Shown here in pieces: positions 16,930 to 26,407 of a DNA stretch of 64,000 bases. The notes under the pieces were generated by a model. The model had not been told where the DNA came from and did not search any database. It saw only the letters and a program-made list of their open reading frames with translations. The DNA is from Paenactinomyces guangxiensis (lineage in GTDB: Bacteria; Bacillota; Bacilli; Thermoactinomycetales; Thermoactinomycetaceae): positions 1 to 64,000 of the forward strand of contig NZ_JAECVR010000001.1 of NCBI RefSeq assembly GCF_016055185.1, written 5' to 3'. Positions within the stretch are counted from its first letter, which is position 1; each line of letters starts with the position of its first letter. The position numbers were made by a program, and so were the translations under genes.

Positions 16930-18756
16930 ATGTGGAAAAGGTTACGCCAAATGATGTTACCCCACTCATTCAGATTTAACCTCATGTTCGCTTCCGTAAC
17001 TTGCATCCTGATCCCGGCCTGCATCTCTCTTACAATCTACAATTACCTGACCAAAGATGAGGTAAAAGAACAGGCCATAACCAATTCGCAGGAATCACTT
17101 CAACTGGTGGATGTATATGTGACCAATTTGTTAAATGATATGCTTTATATCGCCAACTATATCCAAATCGATTCCGAAATGACTTCTATTCTAAAGGAAA
17201 GCGCTGCCGGAAAAATCTATCAAGGACCGGATGCATACTATCAGCGGTTTATGGACCAAAGAAAGATTATAAGTAAAATCGATAATATTACCTTGGTCGG
17301 TGAAAAGTCGTGCTATGTGACCATATTGCTGAAAAACGGCCAGTTTTATACCAACTATCAGGTCCATGAATATCATCCTGTTCAACTGTTTAAAGAGCCA
17401 TGGTTTGAACGTTTGAACGGCTTATATGGATTTGAGTCTTATTGGGTAGGGACAACCCCTACTGTATTTCAATCAGAAAAGAGCCATCACCCGTATCAAA
17501 TCTCCATCGCACGAACGCTTCGTGAAGGTGACTCCAATATCTATGGGTATGTCGTCGTCACTGTATTGGAAAGCCAGGTAAATCAAATATTCAAAAAGCT
17601 TGCGGTTAATCAGGAAACCATGCTGGTGGATTCCTCCGGTAAAATCTTATCTCATAAGGACAGCTCGCAAATCGGCAAGCTGTTCCCGTATGTGAAGCAA
17701 GTCCCGGAACAAAATGGTTCCCGCATCACCCGGATCAGCGGCGAGGACTATCTGATCACGAAGCACTCTTTGTCTTTTTCAGATTGGAGTCTTGTATCAC
17801 TAACACCTTATCAAAAAGCAGAAACTAAAATTAATTATATTTTCAATCAAGTGTTTATATTTCAATTAGTCTCCTTCTTTATTTTTTTGTTTCTGCTGAT
17901 TTATTTGCTGCGGAAGTTTACCAGGCCACTGATTCAGTTAGGAAAAATAGCAAACACGGTGCAACATGGCAATTTGGAAGTACGCTCCAATATTCGCGGG
18001 CAAGATGAAATCGGACAACTGGGTTTATCTTTTGATTTAATGTTGGACAGGGTGGAGGAAATGATTGCCCAGATCACTTTGACCCAGGCCCGGAAGCGCA
18101 AAGCGGAACTGGCCATGCTACAGGCTCAAATCAATCCCCACTTTCTGTTTAATGTTCTTAATTCCATCCGTATGAAAGTGATGGGCAAGGGAGATAAAGA
18201 AAGCGCGGAAATGATCAGTTCTCTTTCCAAATTATTAAGGATGACCATCAGCCATCACAAGGGCAACATTCATTTTCATGAAGAACTTGAAACGGTCATG
18301 GACTATGTCCAACTGATGAATATGAGACAAAAAGAGAAGATTGAACTGGAATTAAACGTATCCTCAGAAGCTTTTCTGCAACAGGTTCCCCGTTTTTTCC
18401 TACAGCCTGTCATAGAAAATGCACTGATCCACGCCTATAATCAGTCGGCAGGAAAAATTGTTCTGCACGCACGGCTCACAGGTCGTCAGCTTATCGTTAT
18501 TGTCGAAGATTCAGGTCAGGGGATGAGTAAAGAGGCATTGCAAGCACTGCGCGAAAAAATCGCTGGCGGAAACGGTTTGGAAGATACAGACCCGGAGTCG
18601 CACAAAGGCTTTTCCGGAATCGGCCTGCCGAATGTCTATGAACGTATGCGTATGATATTTGGAGAATCATTCCGGATGGAAGTAGACAGTGAGCACGGAA
18701 AGGGGACGCGAATCACTATGTTTATTCCGGTGCAGGAGGCCTATTTCCATGTATAA
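16930..18756 (+). CDS. Sensor histidine kinase, YesM type
   Basis: A membrane sensor of 608 residues. Helix 1 (about 20-40) and helix 2 (about 303-327) flank an extracellular double-Cache-like sensor. HAMP follows (about 328-380), then the His_kinase domain (PF06580). The phospho-acceptor is His404 in QINPHFLFNVLNSIR. The ATP-binding domain has FFLQPVIENALIHAY (N box) and VEDSGQGMS and GIGLPNVYERM (G boxes). ATG 16930 follows AAGGAG by 8 nt. The stop overlaps the next ATG (ATGTATAA), showing translational coupling to the response regulator. It probably senses the transported sugar, possibly together with the binding protein. Confidence 0.93.
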   Translation: MWKRLRQMMLPHSFRFNLMFASVTCILIPACISLTIYNYLTKDEVKEQAITNSQESLQLVDVYVTNLLNDMLYIANYIQIDSEMTSILKESAAGKIYQGPDAYYQRFMDQRKIISKIDNITLVGEKSCYVTILLKNGQFYTNYQVHEYHPVQLFKEPWFERLNGLYGFESYWVGTTPTVFQSEKSHHPYQISIARTLREGDSNIYGYVVVTVLESQVNQIFKKLAVNQETMLVDSSGKILSHKDSSQIGKLFPYVKQVPEQNGSRITRISGEDYLITKHSLSFSDWSLVSLTPYQKAETKINYIFNQVFIFQLVSFFIFLFLLIYLLRKFTRPLIQLGKIANTVQHGNLEVRSNIRGQDEIGQLGLSFDLMLDRVEEMIAQITLTQARKRKAELAMLQAQINPHFLFNVLNSIRMKVMGKGDKESAEMISSLSKLLRMTISHHKGNIHFHEELETVMDYVQLMNMRQKEKIELELNVSSEAFLQQVPRFFLQPVIENALIHAYNQSAGKIVLHARLTGRQLIVIVEDSGQGMSKEALQALREKIAGGNGLEDTDPESHKGFSGIGLPNVYERMRMIFGESFRMEVDSEHGKGTRITMFIPVQEAYFHV

Positions 18757-20365
18757 AGTGATGCTGGTGGACGACGATTACCCGGTTTTGGAATTGTTGT
18801 CGGAGGCAATTAATTGGAGTGATCTGGACATGCAGCTTCAAGGGGGCTATGAAAATGGGGCTTCTGCCTTTGAAGCAGCATTAAGGGAGATGCCGGATAT
18901 TCTGATAACAGATATCGGGATGCCAAAGATGGATGGTTTGGAACTCATACAGCGGATGAAAAAAAGAAAACCGGGATTGCGCGCAGCCATTTTGTCCTGC
19001 CACAGCGAGTTTCATTATGCACAGAAGGCGTTAAAGCTTCACGTGCAGGATTATCTTCTGAAAGATACGCTCAACCCCGCTGACTTGCACAAACTGCTCC
19101 TTCAGTTTAAAGAAAGCCTGGACCGGGAAAGAACCGTAAATTTACAGCGGCTTCAGCTTGAGACTCTGGTTGACCGCAACAAAGAGATAATGAAAGAAAA
19201 GTTTATTCGGGCGACGATTCAACAACCGATAGTCAACCTGGATCAATGGAAAGCGGAAGCGGAATCATTCGGCCTCCTGTTCGATGATGGCACTGCTTAT
19301 TTACCCGTACTGGGAATGATCGACAGTTTCCGTTCAGTTCAACAACGCTTTATGGCAGACGATATCATTCGATTTGCCATCGACAATGTAATTGGCGAAG
19401 TGATAAACGGCGACCATTTGAAAGCGGTTGCAGTTACATACGGAATGAAAGAAACGTTTTTTTTGAAGCCATTTCACCACAATTTGCGAGTGAATCCGTT
19501 TGAAGAGGCAACCAATCTGGTGAGAAGAGTACAGAACGCCTTGCGCAGATCATTGAAAATATCGATGTCATTTATTCTGGGAGAGTTCTGCCGAAACCCG
19601 GATGAACTCAAACGGGGTCTGACTGACTTGCTATCAAGCACCGGCCAGCGCTTTTACATGGAAAAGGGAGCCATCGAAAAGAAGCGGCATGTATCTTTCG
19701 CAGAGAAGGATCTATTTACCTGGTACGAACAAGCCAGCAGAGAGTTCCGGGTTATGCTGATCGAAAAAAATTCAGACACTGTGGTACCGACGGTTTCACG
19801 ATGGATGACATTTCTGCATGAGAAAAGTTTTCCCCCGGAAACGGTGAAAGACTGGGTGCTGAAGCTGTTGCTTGACTTGAAACTCAAGCTGCAATCTCTT
19901 CAATATTTTCGCTCCACCTATACAGTCGACATTTTACACAAAGAAATTTTGGAGATCGATTCGTTAACCGAACTGACAGATTGGTTAATCAGTTACTTTC
20001 AATCAGGGATCTCCGTTGCCGAGAAGATTTTGGGACAAAGCAAAAGAGAAGAAGTATTGGATGCCTGCAAGTACATTTCCCTTCATTTGGATAGAAAAAT
20101 CAGCCTGGAGGAAGTAGCCGGCCATCTTTATTTAAATCCGAGTTATTTCAGCCGGTTGTTTAAGAAAGAGACCGGAGAAACATTTATTGAATATGTAACC
20201 CGAATGAAAATGAACCGGGCGAAAGAGCTGCTTGACCAGACTAGCTATTCTGTAGGAAAAATATGCGAGATGCTGGGCTACGATAATCAGAGCTATTTTA
20301 TTAAAATGTTTAAATCTCATACCGGCCTCACGCCAGTTGAATACAGAAGTCAAAAAATCTCTTAA
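18749..20365 (+). CDS. AraC-type response regulator, YesN type
   Basis: A cytosolic transcription activator of 538 residues. The receiver domain (1-120) has the acidic pair VDDD, phospho-acceptor Asp55 (ILITDIGMPKMDG) and Lys near residue 104. A variable middle region is followed by two AraC helix-turn-helix motifs (about 435-535): ISLEEVAGHLYLNPSYFSRL and VGKICEMLGYDNQSYFIKMF. ATG 18749 overlaps the kinase stop by 8 bp, with AGGAGG 9 nt upstream. AraC proteins bind direct repeats about 21 bp apart, as seen at four promoters in this locus. The last repeat pair lies inside the 3' end of this gene. Confidence 0.93.
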   Translation: MYKVMLVDDDYPVLELLSEAINWSDLDMQLQGGYENGASAFEAALREMPDILITDIGMPKMDGLELIQRMKKRKPGLRAAILSCHSEFHYAQKALKLHVQDYLLKDTLNPADLHKLLLQFKESLDRERTVNLQRLQLETLVDRNKEIMKEKFIRATIQQPIVNLDQWKAEAESFGLLFDDGTAYLPVLGMIDSFRSVQQRFMADDIIRFAIDNVIGEVINGDHLKAVAVTYGMKETFFLKPFHHNLRVNPFEEATNLVRRVQNALRRSLKISMSFILGEFCRNPDELKRGLTDLLSSTGQRFYMEKGAIEKKRHVSFAEKDLFTWYEQASREFRVMLIEKNSDTVVPTVSRWMTFLHEKSFPPETVKDWVLKLLLDLKLKLQSLQYFRSTYTVDILHKEILEIDSLTELTDWLISYFQSGISVAEKILGQSKREEVLDACKYISLHLDRKISLEEVAGHLYLNPSYFSRLFKKETGETFIEYVTRMKMNRAKELLDQTSYSVGKICEMLGYDNQSYFIKMFKSHTGLTPVEYRSQKIS

Positions 20366-20411
20366 ACAAGTAAAAATAATGATATGACCGCTCCATCGCA
20401 TGCGCTAAGAT
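20349..20411 (+). promoter_or_regulatory. Activator-dependent promoter of the lyase/GH88 operon
   Basis: GTCAAAAA (20349-20356) and GTAAAAAT (20370-20377) lie 21 bp apart. TAAGAT (20406-20411) begins 36 bp after the second. The first half-site is within the final codons of the response-regulator gene. The layout matches the promoters at 13244, 13481 and 15399. Confidence 0.6.
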
Positions 20412-20449
20412 GAAACTGTATCATATTTTCAGAATAATGAGGGAGACAA

Positions 20450-22300
20450 ATGAAGCGCATAAAAATCAGGGAACTTCTGGACCTTCATAAGAATGGCAGC
20501 TCCTCCCTATTGTTCATTGACGCGGAACATCAGGATGCCTGGTGGCGCGAAATCAATGCTTCACCGTCCTATAAGCCAATGGTGGATGAAATCAGACAGG
20601 AGGCAGCCAGGCTATTGCGTGAAAGAACACCTGAGCTTACCTGTACGCTGTTTCGGATTTTTAACGAAACAGGTTCCAGATTGGAATACGAGCGGGCATA
20701 TTTTGAAAGAAGAAAGCGGTTAAACACATTTGCGCTCATCTCACTGCTGGAGCCGGAGAAAACGGAGTATCATGAGGCATTGCATAATATCCTCTGGTCG
20801 ATTTGTGACGAATATACATGGTGCCTCCCTGCCCATTTAAAGGGTCGCCCTGAAACCTTCACAGAAATTAATTATTCGCTTAAAGCTGCAGAGGAACGCC
20901 CGGGAGAGCCTGAAACCATTGATTTGTTTGCGGCGGAAACAGGCTTTGCCTTAAGCGAAATCATGAAGCTAACGGAAAGAAGCCTCCCCGAATTGCTGCG
21001 TAAACGGATTTATCAGGAAGTGTATCGCAGAATTTTTTTGCCGTTGATCCGCCACGGCCCTTACGACTGGGAGAAAGCAACCCATAACTGGTCAGCAGTC
21101 TGCGGCGGCTCTGTCGGTGCCGCCGCGCTTCATCTGATGGATAACTCTGATGATCTTGCCATTATTTTGGAACGGGTGCTCCAAGCTGTCACATATTATT
21201 TGAAGGGGTTTCAGGAAGACGGGGCATGTACCGAAGGCTACACATATTGGCAGTACGGGTTCGGATACTTTGTCTACTTTGCCGATTTATTAAAGAAAAG
21301 AACAGCCGGCAGCATCGATCTGTTTTCGCTGGAAAAGGTTCATCAAATTGCTTTGTTTCAAGAAAAGTGTTTCCTGAGCGGCAATACGGTAGTGAATTTT
21401 TCGGACTCACTTCCCGAAGCCCGCGTTTTTTTGGGGCTGAGTCATTTTTTAAAAGGCGTTTATCCCGATCTCGAACTTCCCCAGATCAAACTACGCACCA
21501 GGTATACGGATGACCACTGCAGCAGATGGGCTCCCGCCATTCGTAATTTGCTCTGGGTTAATCCGCGGGAACATGGCCAACCATGGAGAGCAGCGACATA
21601 TTACCTGGATAACGCACAGTGGTTTATTTCGAGACATGTGGCAAAAAGCCGTTATTACAGCTTTGCAGCGAAAGGAGGACATAATGAGGAACCGCATAAT
21701 CATAACGATATCGGCCATTTTATCCTTCATGCGGATGGCGAAACATTTTTAGCCGATTTGGGCTGCGGAATGTATACTGACGAGTATTTTGGCCCAAAGA
21801 GATATTCTTTTGTGTGTAACGGTTCCCATGGACATTCAGTCCCTATCATCAATGGTCAATATCAGGTTGAAGGAATTTCCAGACGTGCCATCCCCAAGCA
21901 AGTGTCCTTCGGCACTGACCTCGACTTGTTTGAACTCGACTTTGCCAGCGCCTATGCTGTCACTGAACTTCAACAATTGAAAAGGCGTTATTCATGGCGG
22001 AAGTCCGTCCCCATGCTGCTCCTGGAGGATAATTTTATTTTTTCAGAGAAACCCGGTTCGATCACTGAGAGATTGATCACTCTTCTCCCTCCCCAACCGG
22101 AAGATGAAAATTGCTTCATACTGACAGGAAAACAACAACGTTTGAGAATCCGCTTTGATTCGGGTGTGATGGAGCCAAAGGCCAGAAGCATTCAATACAC
22201 CGATCATTTCGGCAGACAAGTTGAACGATTCGCGCTTGATCTTGAAATAAGAAGACCTGAGAGACACTGCACAACATGCATTATGTTTGAATTTGAATAA
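20450..22300 (+). CDS. Heparinase II/III-fold protein, probable polysaccharide lyase
   Basis: A 616-residue protein without signal peptide, so probably cytosolic. An N-terminal alpha/alpha toroid (about 1-370) contains KATHNWSAVCGGSVGAAALH and DGACTEGYTYWQYGFGYFVY. It is followed by the beta-sandwich of heparinase II/III proteins with GGHNEEPHNHNDIGHFILHA (near residue 420) and FLADLGCGMYT. The His/Asn and Tyr residues in these motifs match the catalytic pattern of such lyases, which cleave uronic-acid glycosidic bonds by beta-elimination. ATG 20450 follows GAGGGAG. The GH88 gene follows after 17 nt, which fits: it would remove the unsaturated uronic acid produced by this lyase. The PL family number cannot be assigned here. 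Confidence 0.85.
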   Translation: MKRIKIRELLDLHKNGSSSLLFIDAEHQDAWWREINASPSYKPMVDEIRQEAARLLRERTPELTCTLFRIFNETGSRLEYERAYFERRKRLNTFALISLLEPEKTEYHEALHNILWSICDEYTWCLPAHLKGRPETFTEINYSLKAAEERPGEPETIDLFAAETGFALSEIMKLTERSLPELLRKRIYQEVYRRIFLPLIRHGPYDWEKATHNWSAVCGGSVGAAALHLMDNSDDLAIILERVLQAVTYYLKGFQEDGACTEGYTYWQYGFGYFVYFADLLKKRTAGSIDLFSLEKVHQIALFQEKCFLSGNTVVNFSDSLPEARVFLGLSHFLKGVYPDLELPQIKLRTRYTDDHCSRWAPAIRNLLWVNPREHGQPWRAATYYLDNAQWFISRHVAKSRYYSFAAKGGHNEEPHNHNDIGHFILHADGETFLADLGCGMYTDEYFGPKRYSFVCNGSHGHSVPIINGQYQVEGISRRAIPKQVSFGTDLDLFELDFASAYAVTELQQLKRRYSWRKSVPMLLLEDNFIFSEKPGSITERLITLLPPQPEDENCFILTGKQQRLRIRFDSGVMEPKARSIQYTDHFGRQVERFALDLEIRRPERHCTTCIMFEFE

Positions 22301-22317
22301 CGAAGGGGTGTGCAAAG

Positions 22318-23445
22318 ATGTCCGGTTCAACCGAATGGGTACAGGAAGCATGGAAAAAGCTTGAAGAAAAGGTTGCTCGGAACAGTCAGAGAATCGGATC
22401 AAATTTTCCCCATGCCAGCGTGGAAGGCAAGTATGTGTTTGAAGCGCCGCACTGGTGGACAGCCGGTTTTTGGCCCGGTTTGCTCTGGCTGGTCTATCGC
22501 GAATCGGGGGATGAGAATCTGAAGCTCATCGCAGAGCAATGCGAAGATCGCCTTGACCAGGTTCTTACAAATTATGATCAGCTTGATCACGACATGGGCT
22601 TTATGTGGACCTTGACCAGCATAACCCGCTACAAACTGCTGCATGCGGACAATTCTAAGCGCCGTGCTCTTCTCGCCGCAAATTTACTGGCGGGGCGGTT
22701 TAATGTCAAAGGAAAATATATACGCGCATGGAATCCTTGGCGTGAAGATGAGGACAACTCGGGCTGGGCGATTATCGACTGCTTGATGAACTTGCCGCTC
22801 CTGTTTTGGGCTTCTGAGGTAACAGGCGACCCCCGCTTTAAGCATGTGGCCACAGAGCACGCAGACACGGTATTGAAACATTTTATACGCCCTGACGGGT
22901 CTGTGTATCATATTGTTTGTTTTGAAGCGGAAAGCGGAGAATGGGCCGGGGTATACAGAGGGCAAGGCTTCTCGCAAGAATCAGCCTGGTCCAGAGGAAC
23001 TTCTTGGGCCTTATATGGATTAACCTTATGTTATCACTACACGGGTGAAGAGAAGTACCTGCATGCTGCAAAGCGGGTAGCATATTTTTTTATCGCCAAT
23101 CTTCCGGAAGATCATGTTCCATACTGGGATTTCCGGTTGCCGTCCGGTATTCCGAAATACCGGGACTCCTCGGCCGGGGCCTGTGGGGCTTGCGGACTCT
23201 TATTACTGGCGGATAAGGCAGGTTTTGTCGAAGCTCCCTTGTACAGGCATGCAGCAGAGAAAATGCTTCATTCTCTGTACCTCAACTACGGTGCCTGGGA
23301 CAATGAAGATGAGGAAGGACTTATCTTGCATGGTACAAGTCATTACCCTGAAGGAAAAAATATTGACGTCCCGCTTATTTACGGGGATTATTTCTTTGCT
23401 GAGGGACTGGCCTGCTTAAAAGGTCATAAGGGTCTGTTCTTGTAA
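22318..23445 (+). CDS. Unsaturated glucuronyl hydrolase, GH88
   Basis: A cytosolic (alpha/alpha)6-barrel enzyme that hydrates and releases delta-4,5-unsaturated uronic acid from the non-reducing end of lyase products. Asp92 (QLDHDMGFM) and Asp154 (SGWAIIDCLMN) match the two catalytic Asp residues of Bacillus GL1 UGL, with nearly the same spacing. WSRGTSWALYGL and DVPLIYGDYFFAEGL are further family motifs. Length (375 aa) is typical. ATG 22318 follows a purine-rich AAGGGGTG. It is cotranscribed with the heparinase-fold gene. Typical substrates are glycosaminoglycan or bacterial exopolysaccharide fragments. Confidence 0.92.
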   Translation: MSGSTEWVQEAWKKLEEKVARNSQRIGSNFPHASVEGKYVFEAPHWWTAGFWPGLLWLVYRESGDENLKLIAEQCEDRLDQVLTNYDQLDHDMGFMWTLTSITRYKLLHADNSKRRALLAANLLAGRFNVKGKYIRAWNPWREDEDNSGWAIIDCLMNLPLLFWASEVTGDPRFKHVATEHADTVLKHFIRPDGSVYHIVCFEAESGEWAGVYRGQGFSQESAWSRGTSWALYGLTLCYHYTGEEKYLHAAKRVAYFFIANLPEDHVPYWDFRLPSGIPKYRDSSAGACGACGLLLLADKAGFVEAPLYRHAAEKMLHSLYLNYGAWDNEDEEGLILHGTSHYPEGKNIDVPLIYGDYFFAEGLACLKGHKGLFL

Positions 23446-23548
23446 GCCAAAAAAGAGTTGAGTTCGTTGCGCTCCCGGCAGAAAACAGGTTCACGCATAG
23501 ATATATGCTTAGCTGAATAGGATGATAACATCTTTCCATCATAAAGAA

Positions 23549-23605
23549 ACACCCCTTAAAGCAGTTCTCATTCACAGCTTTTTCCTGTGTCTACTTCAGG
23601 GGTGT
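23549..23605. repeat. Inverted repeat between convergent operons, possible terminator
   Basis: ACACCCCT (23549-23556) pairs with AGGGGTGT (23598-23605) over a 41-nt loop that itself holds CACAG...CTGTG. A second repeat, ACTCCTTGGAAGGAGT at 23639-23654, is followed by GAATTTTTAG. One or both probably end transcription of the GH88 operon and of the opposing hydantoinase operon. Confidence 0.45.
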
Positions 23606-23681
23606 ATATCGGATGTTACACAAATTCTTATTTGCATGACTCCTTGGAAGGAGTGAATTTTTAGTGCTGTTTCGCTTTATT

Positions 23682-25259
23682 TCAATTTCCAGACTGATCT
23701 GCCTTAACAGCCAGGTTGCCAGCGGCCTTCACTCGAACACGGGTTGCGTTTCCCGGCAGATAGGCCAGAGGTACATCTTCGATATCGACAATCTCCACCG
23801 TACATGGATCCGCACCGGCAGAAACAGCTTCGTCTTTAGCGATTTGCCTGGCTAATTCCAGAGTCTTTTCCCGGCCCAATTCATCCAGGGAAAACACCCG
23901 CTCCACTTGCCCGCTGACTTGAGCAATGGCTGCCCCGATTGCATTCGCTACACCGAAGTTTTCAGGGCGGATGACTTGGGATGCTCCTTTGAGTTCATCC
24001 GGCAATAAGATGCTGCCACCGCCAACAAGTATAACAGGAACCGGTTCGGCGCTGGTTTTCATCTTGTCGATCGCATCCTCTACCATTTCTACCATTTTAG
24101 CATATACCTTTTCCAACAACACTCTGTCCAAGTGAGCCACTTTTGACGGATCGCCCAGCGTTGCTTTACCCAGGGCAACCGCTACATCCGTTGCGGTTAG
24201 TGTATCTCCTCCAAAGACCAGACCTTTTTGCGGCAATTGGTAGCCGACACTGTCTGGTCCGACCGTAAAACTTCCGTCTTCCCGGATGCGTACAATCGTT
24301 CCTCCTCCCAAACCGATCGAAACGAGGTCCGGCATGCGGAAATTGGTACGGGCTCCGCCGATCTCCACCGCAAGCGAGGATTCGCGCGGAAAGGAGTTGA
24401 CCAGGACACCGATATCCGTCGTTGTTCCACCGACATCAACAACCAGTGCATTGGAAAATCCGGTCAAATAGGAAGCTCCGCGAATACTGTTGGTTGGGCC
24501 ACAGGCAATGGTAAGGATCGGATATTTCACGGCATACTCGACACTCATTAAGGTTCCATCGTTCTGTCCAAAGAATACCCTGGCATGGATACCCTCTTCA
24601 TGAAGCGCATTGACGAAGCCTTCTGCTGTTGTTTTCGCCACGTTTACGACAGAGGCATTGAGGATGGTTGCATTTTCCCGCTCAAGCAGTCCGACGCTTC
24701 CGATTTCGTGGGATAACGAAACAGGAATCTCTTCCCCCAACACCTCGCGCAAAATTTCCGCCGCACGAAGTTCATGGTCCTTCGCAACGGGAGAAAATAC
24801 TGACGTAACCGCAATCGAATCAACACGATCTTTTATTTCATGAGCGATTCTTGTCAATTCTTCTTCATCCAGCTTTGCGATTTCACGACCGTCAAACTCA
24901 TGCCCGCCATGAACAATATAAACATGCTTTCCAAGCTTTTCCCGAAGGTCTTCAGGAACCCCGATCAGCGGCTTTACCGCCAGGGTTGCAGGCGCCCCGA
25001 TCCGGATGACAGCAATATCATTCAGACGCTTTCGTTCTACAATCGCGTTTGTACAATGGGTGGTACCCAACATGGCTAAATGAATCTGTTCCCGTGGTAC
25101 TCCGGATTTCGCGATAACTTCGCGCATGGCCTGATAGATTCCCGTGCTGACATCCTCTGTGGTCGGGGACTTCGTTTCCGCCACCACTTGATAGTTGTGA
25201 TCCAGCAGGACGGCATCCGTATGTGTGCCGCCTACATCAATACCGATCCGGTAGCTCAT
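23682..25259 (-). CDS. Hydantoinase/oxoprolinase A-like protein
   Basis: An ATP-dependent cyclic amidase-type subunit of the Hydant_A_N plus Hydantoinase_A families, with the ASKHA actin-like fold. The N-terminal phosphate loop is RIGIDVGGTHTDAVLLD (residues 4-20). LGTTHCTNAIVER, LERENATILNASV and FGQNDGTLMS follow, and the second phosphate loop is VVDVGGTTTDIGVL. The adenosine region has GLGGGTIVR and LVGGGSILLPDEL. All nucleotide motifs are intact. Length (525 aa) fits the short HyuA-like form that is paired with DUF917. ATG 25259 overlaps the upstream stop as ATGA. Family members open hydantoin-type rings; the substrate here is unknown. Confidence 0.88.
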   Translation of the reverse strand: MSYRIGIDVGGTHTDAVLLDHNYQVVAETKSPTTEDVSTGIYQAMREVIAKSGVPREQIHLAMLGTTHCTNAIVERKRLNDIAVIRIGAPATLAVKPLIGVPEDLREKLGKHVYIVHGGHEFDGREIAKLDEEELTRIAHEIKDRVDSIAVTSVFSPVAKDHELRAAEILREVLGEEIPVSLSHEIGSVGLLERENATILNASVVNVAKTTAEGFVNALHEEGIHARVFFGQNDGTLMSVEYAVKYPILTIACGPTNSIRGASYLTGFSNALVVDVGGTTTDIGVLVNSFPRESSLAVEIGGARTNFRMPDLVSIGLGGGTIVRIREDGSFTVGPDSVGYQLPQKGLVFGGDTLTATDVAVALGKATLGDPSKVAHLDRVLLEKVYAKMVEMVEDAIDKMKTSAEPVPVILVGGGSILLPDELKGASQVIRPENFGVANAIGAAIAQVSGQVERVFSLDELGREKTLELARQIAKDEAVSAGADPCTVEIVDIEDVPLAYLPGNATRVRVKAAGNLAVKADQSGN

Positions 25260-26353
25260 CTTGCAGCAGCTCCTTTCTCCATCAACTCTTCAACAGCGGT
25301 ATATTCCACGTTATAGCCGAAATATTGAGGGCCACAAGTTTCAATCCCCTTCGGCGTACGCCATTTCGGATGGCAGGGGATCCCGAGAACAACGGCACGC
25401 GCCCCATACCGCAAGCCTTCGGTCGTAATCGGCAAACCGGTTTCAGCATCCACGACGGCGATCAGATCCGGTGTGACGCAAAGCAAACGTTCTTCGGTCA
25501 TGGCGATCAGGTGCTCATTTTGAAAACGAAGTTCCAGCTTTTCGCCCTTGTACTCGAGCAGACCTTCGAATTTCGCTCTTCCCCGGGCAAATCCGGTTTC
25601 TGTCTTGCGATTGACGTCAACAACTTTACCGTGGAACAGTTTGAATCCGTTTGTCAATCTCAAAATTTCCTCGATCGGATCAACATTCTGTTCCTTGGCT
25701 AAGCGGATGGCACGTCCAAGCTCCTCCTCCAGCTGCAATATGTTGTGGATACCGCTTTCCTTCAAGTTTCGGCCTGCCATCGGATAAATGGCAAACATGA
25801 CAGAACCGCCTTTCTGAATGGTTGCACTACGGGCAATCCGTTCCGCCCAAAGACTATCGATCGTGTTTAAGAGGGTAACATTTCCTTTTTCATCTGCAAT
25901 CACCATTGGGGAAGCGGAGATCCCATCGAGGTGAAAGGTTACCATCTGTAATTCTGGAAAAGCGCGTCCCATTCCATCGACATCGACCACAGGCAAGCCT
26001 AACTGAGCTGCCAGTGCCAGCGGCAACATCGAGTTGATCCCGCCTGCTTCAATGGGATAGGTGGCAAATACTTTTTTGCCCAGATAGGTTTCCAATGTTT
26101 TAAACGCCTTCCCGGCTTCATGTCCGCTCGGTGCTTTTTCCACCATCACAGTCGGCGCTCCCATCATCCCTGAGGATACGACCAGGGCATCGTCGGGTAC
26201 TTCATCAACGGACAACAGCTTAATCGGGCCATATTCTTCAATCGCCTGCAGCGCCATTAATTTTCCGATATAAGGGTCGCCGCCTCCTCCTGTCCCCAAT
26301 AAAGCAGCTCCTACTGCAATGTCCTCAATTTCTTGCTTTCCTAATCGTCTCAT
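25256..26353 (-). CDS. DUF917 protein (S-methyl-thiohydantoin desulfurase-like family)
   Basis: A 365-residue cytosolic protein of PF06032, which I recall as now named after S-methyl-thiohydantoin desulfurase. N-terminal motifs are AAVGAALLGTGGGGDPYIGK-like glycine loop, MMGAPTVMVEKAPSG, then EAGGINSMLPLALAAQLGLP and DVDGMGRAFPELQM; the last is the best family marker. ATG 26353 follows AAGGAGAG by 8 nt; the longer frame upstream lacks a binding site. The gene overlaps the hydantoinase-A gene by 4 bp, implying a functional pair or complex that acts on hydantoin-type heterocycles. Confidence 0.88.
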   Translation of the reverse strand: MRRLGKQEIEDIAVGAALLGTGGGGDPYIGKLMALQAIEEYGPIKLLSVDEVPDDALVVSSGMMGAPTVMVEKAPSGHEAGKAFKTLETYLGKKVFATYPIEAGGINSMLPLALAAQLGLPVVDVDGMGRAFPELQMVTFHLDGISASPMVIADEKGNVTLLNTIDSLWAERIARSATIQKGGSVMFAIYPMAGRNLKESGIHNILQLEEELGRAIRLAKEQNVDPIEEILRLTNGFKLFHGKVVDVNRKTETGFARGRAKFEGLLEYKGEKLELRFQNEHLIAMTEERLLCVTPDLIAVVDAETGLPITTEGLRYGARAVVLGIPCHPKWRTPKGIETCGPQYFGYNVEYTAVEELMEKGAAAR

Positions 26354-26407
26354 GTTTCTCTCTCCTTCCTTGGATTGTTTAAATTTCATGGTTAACAGAG
26401 CTGGACG

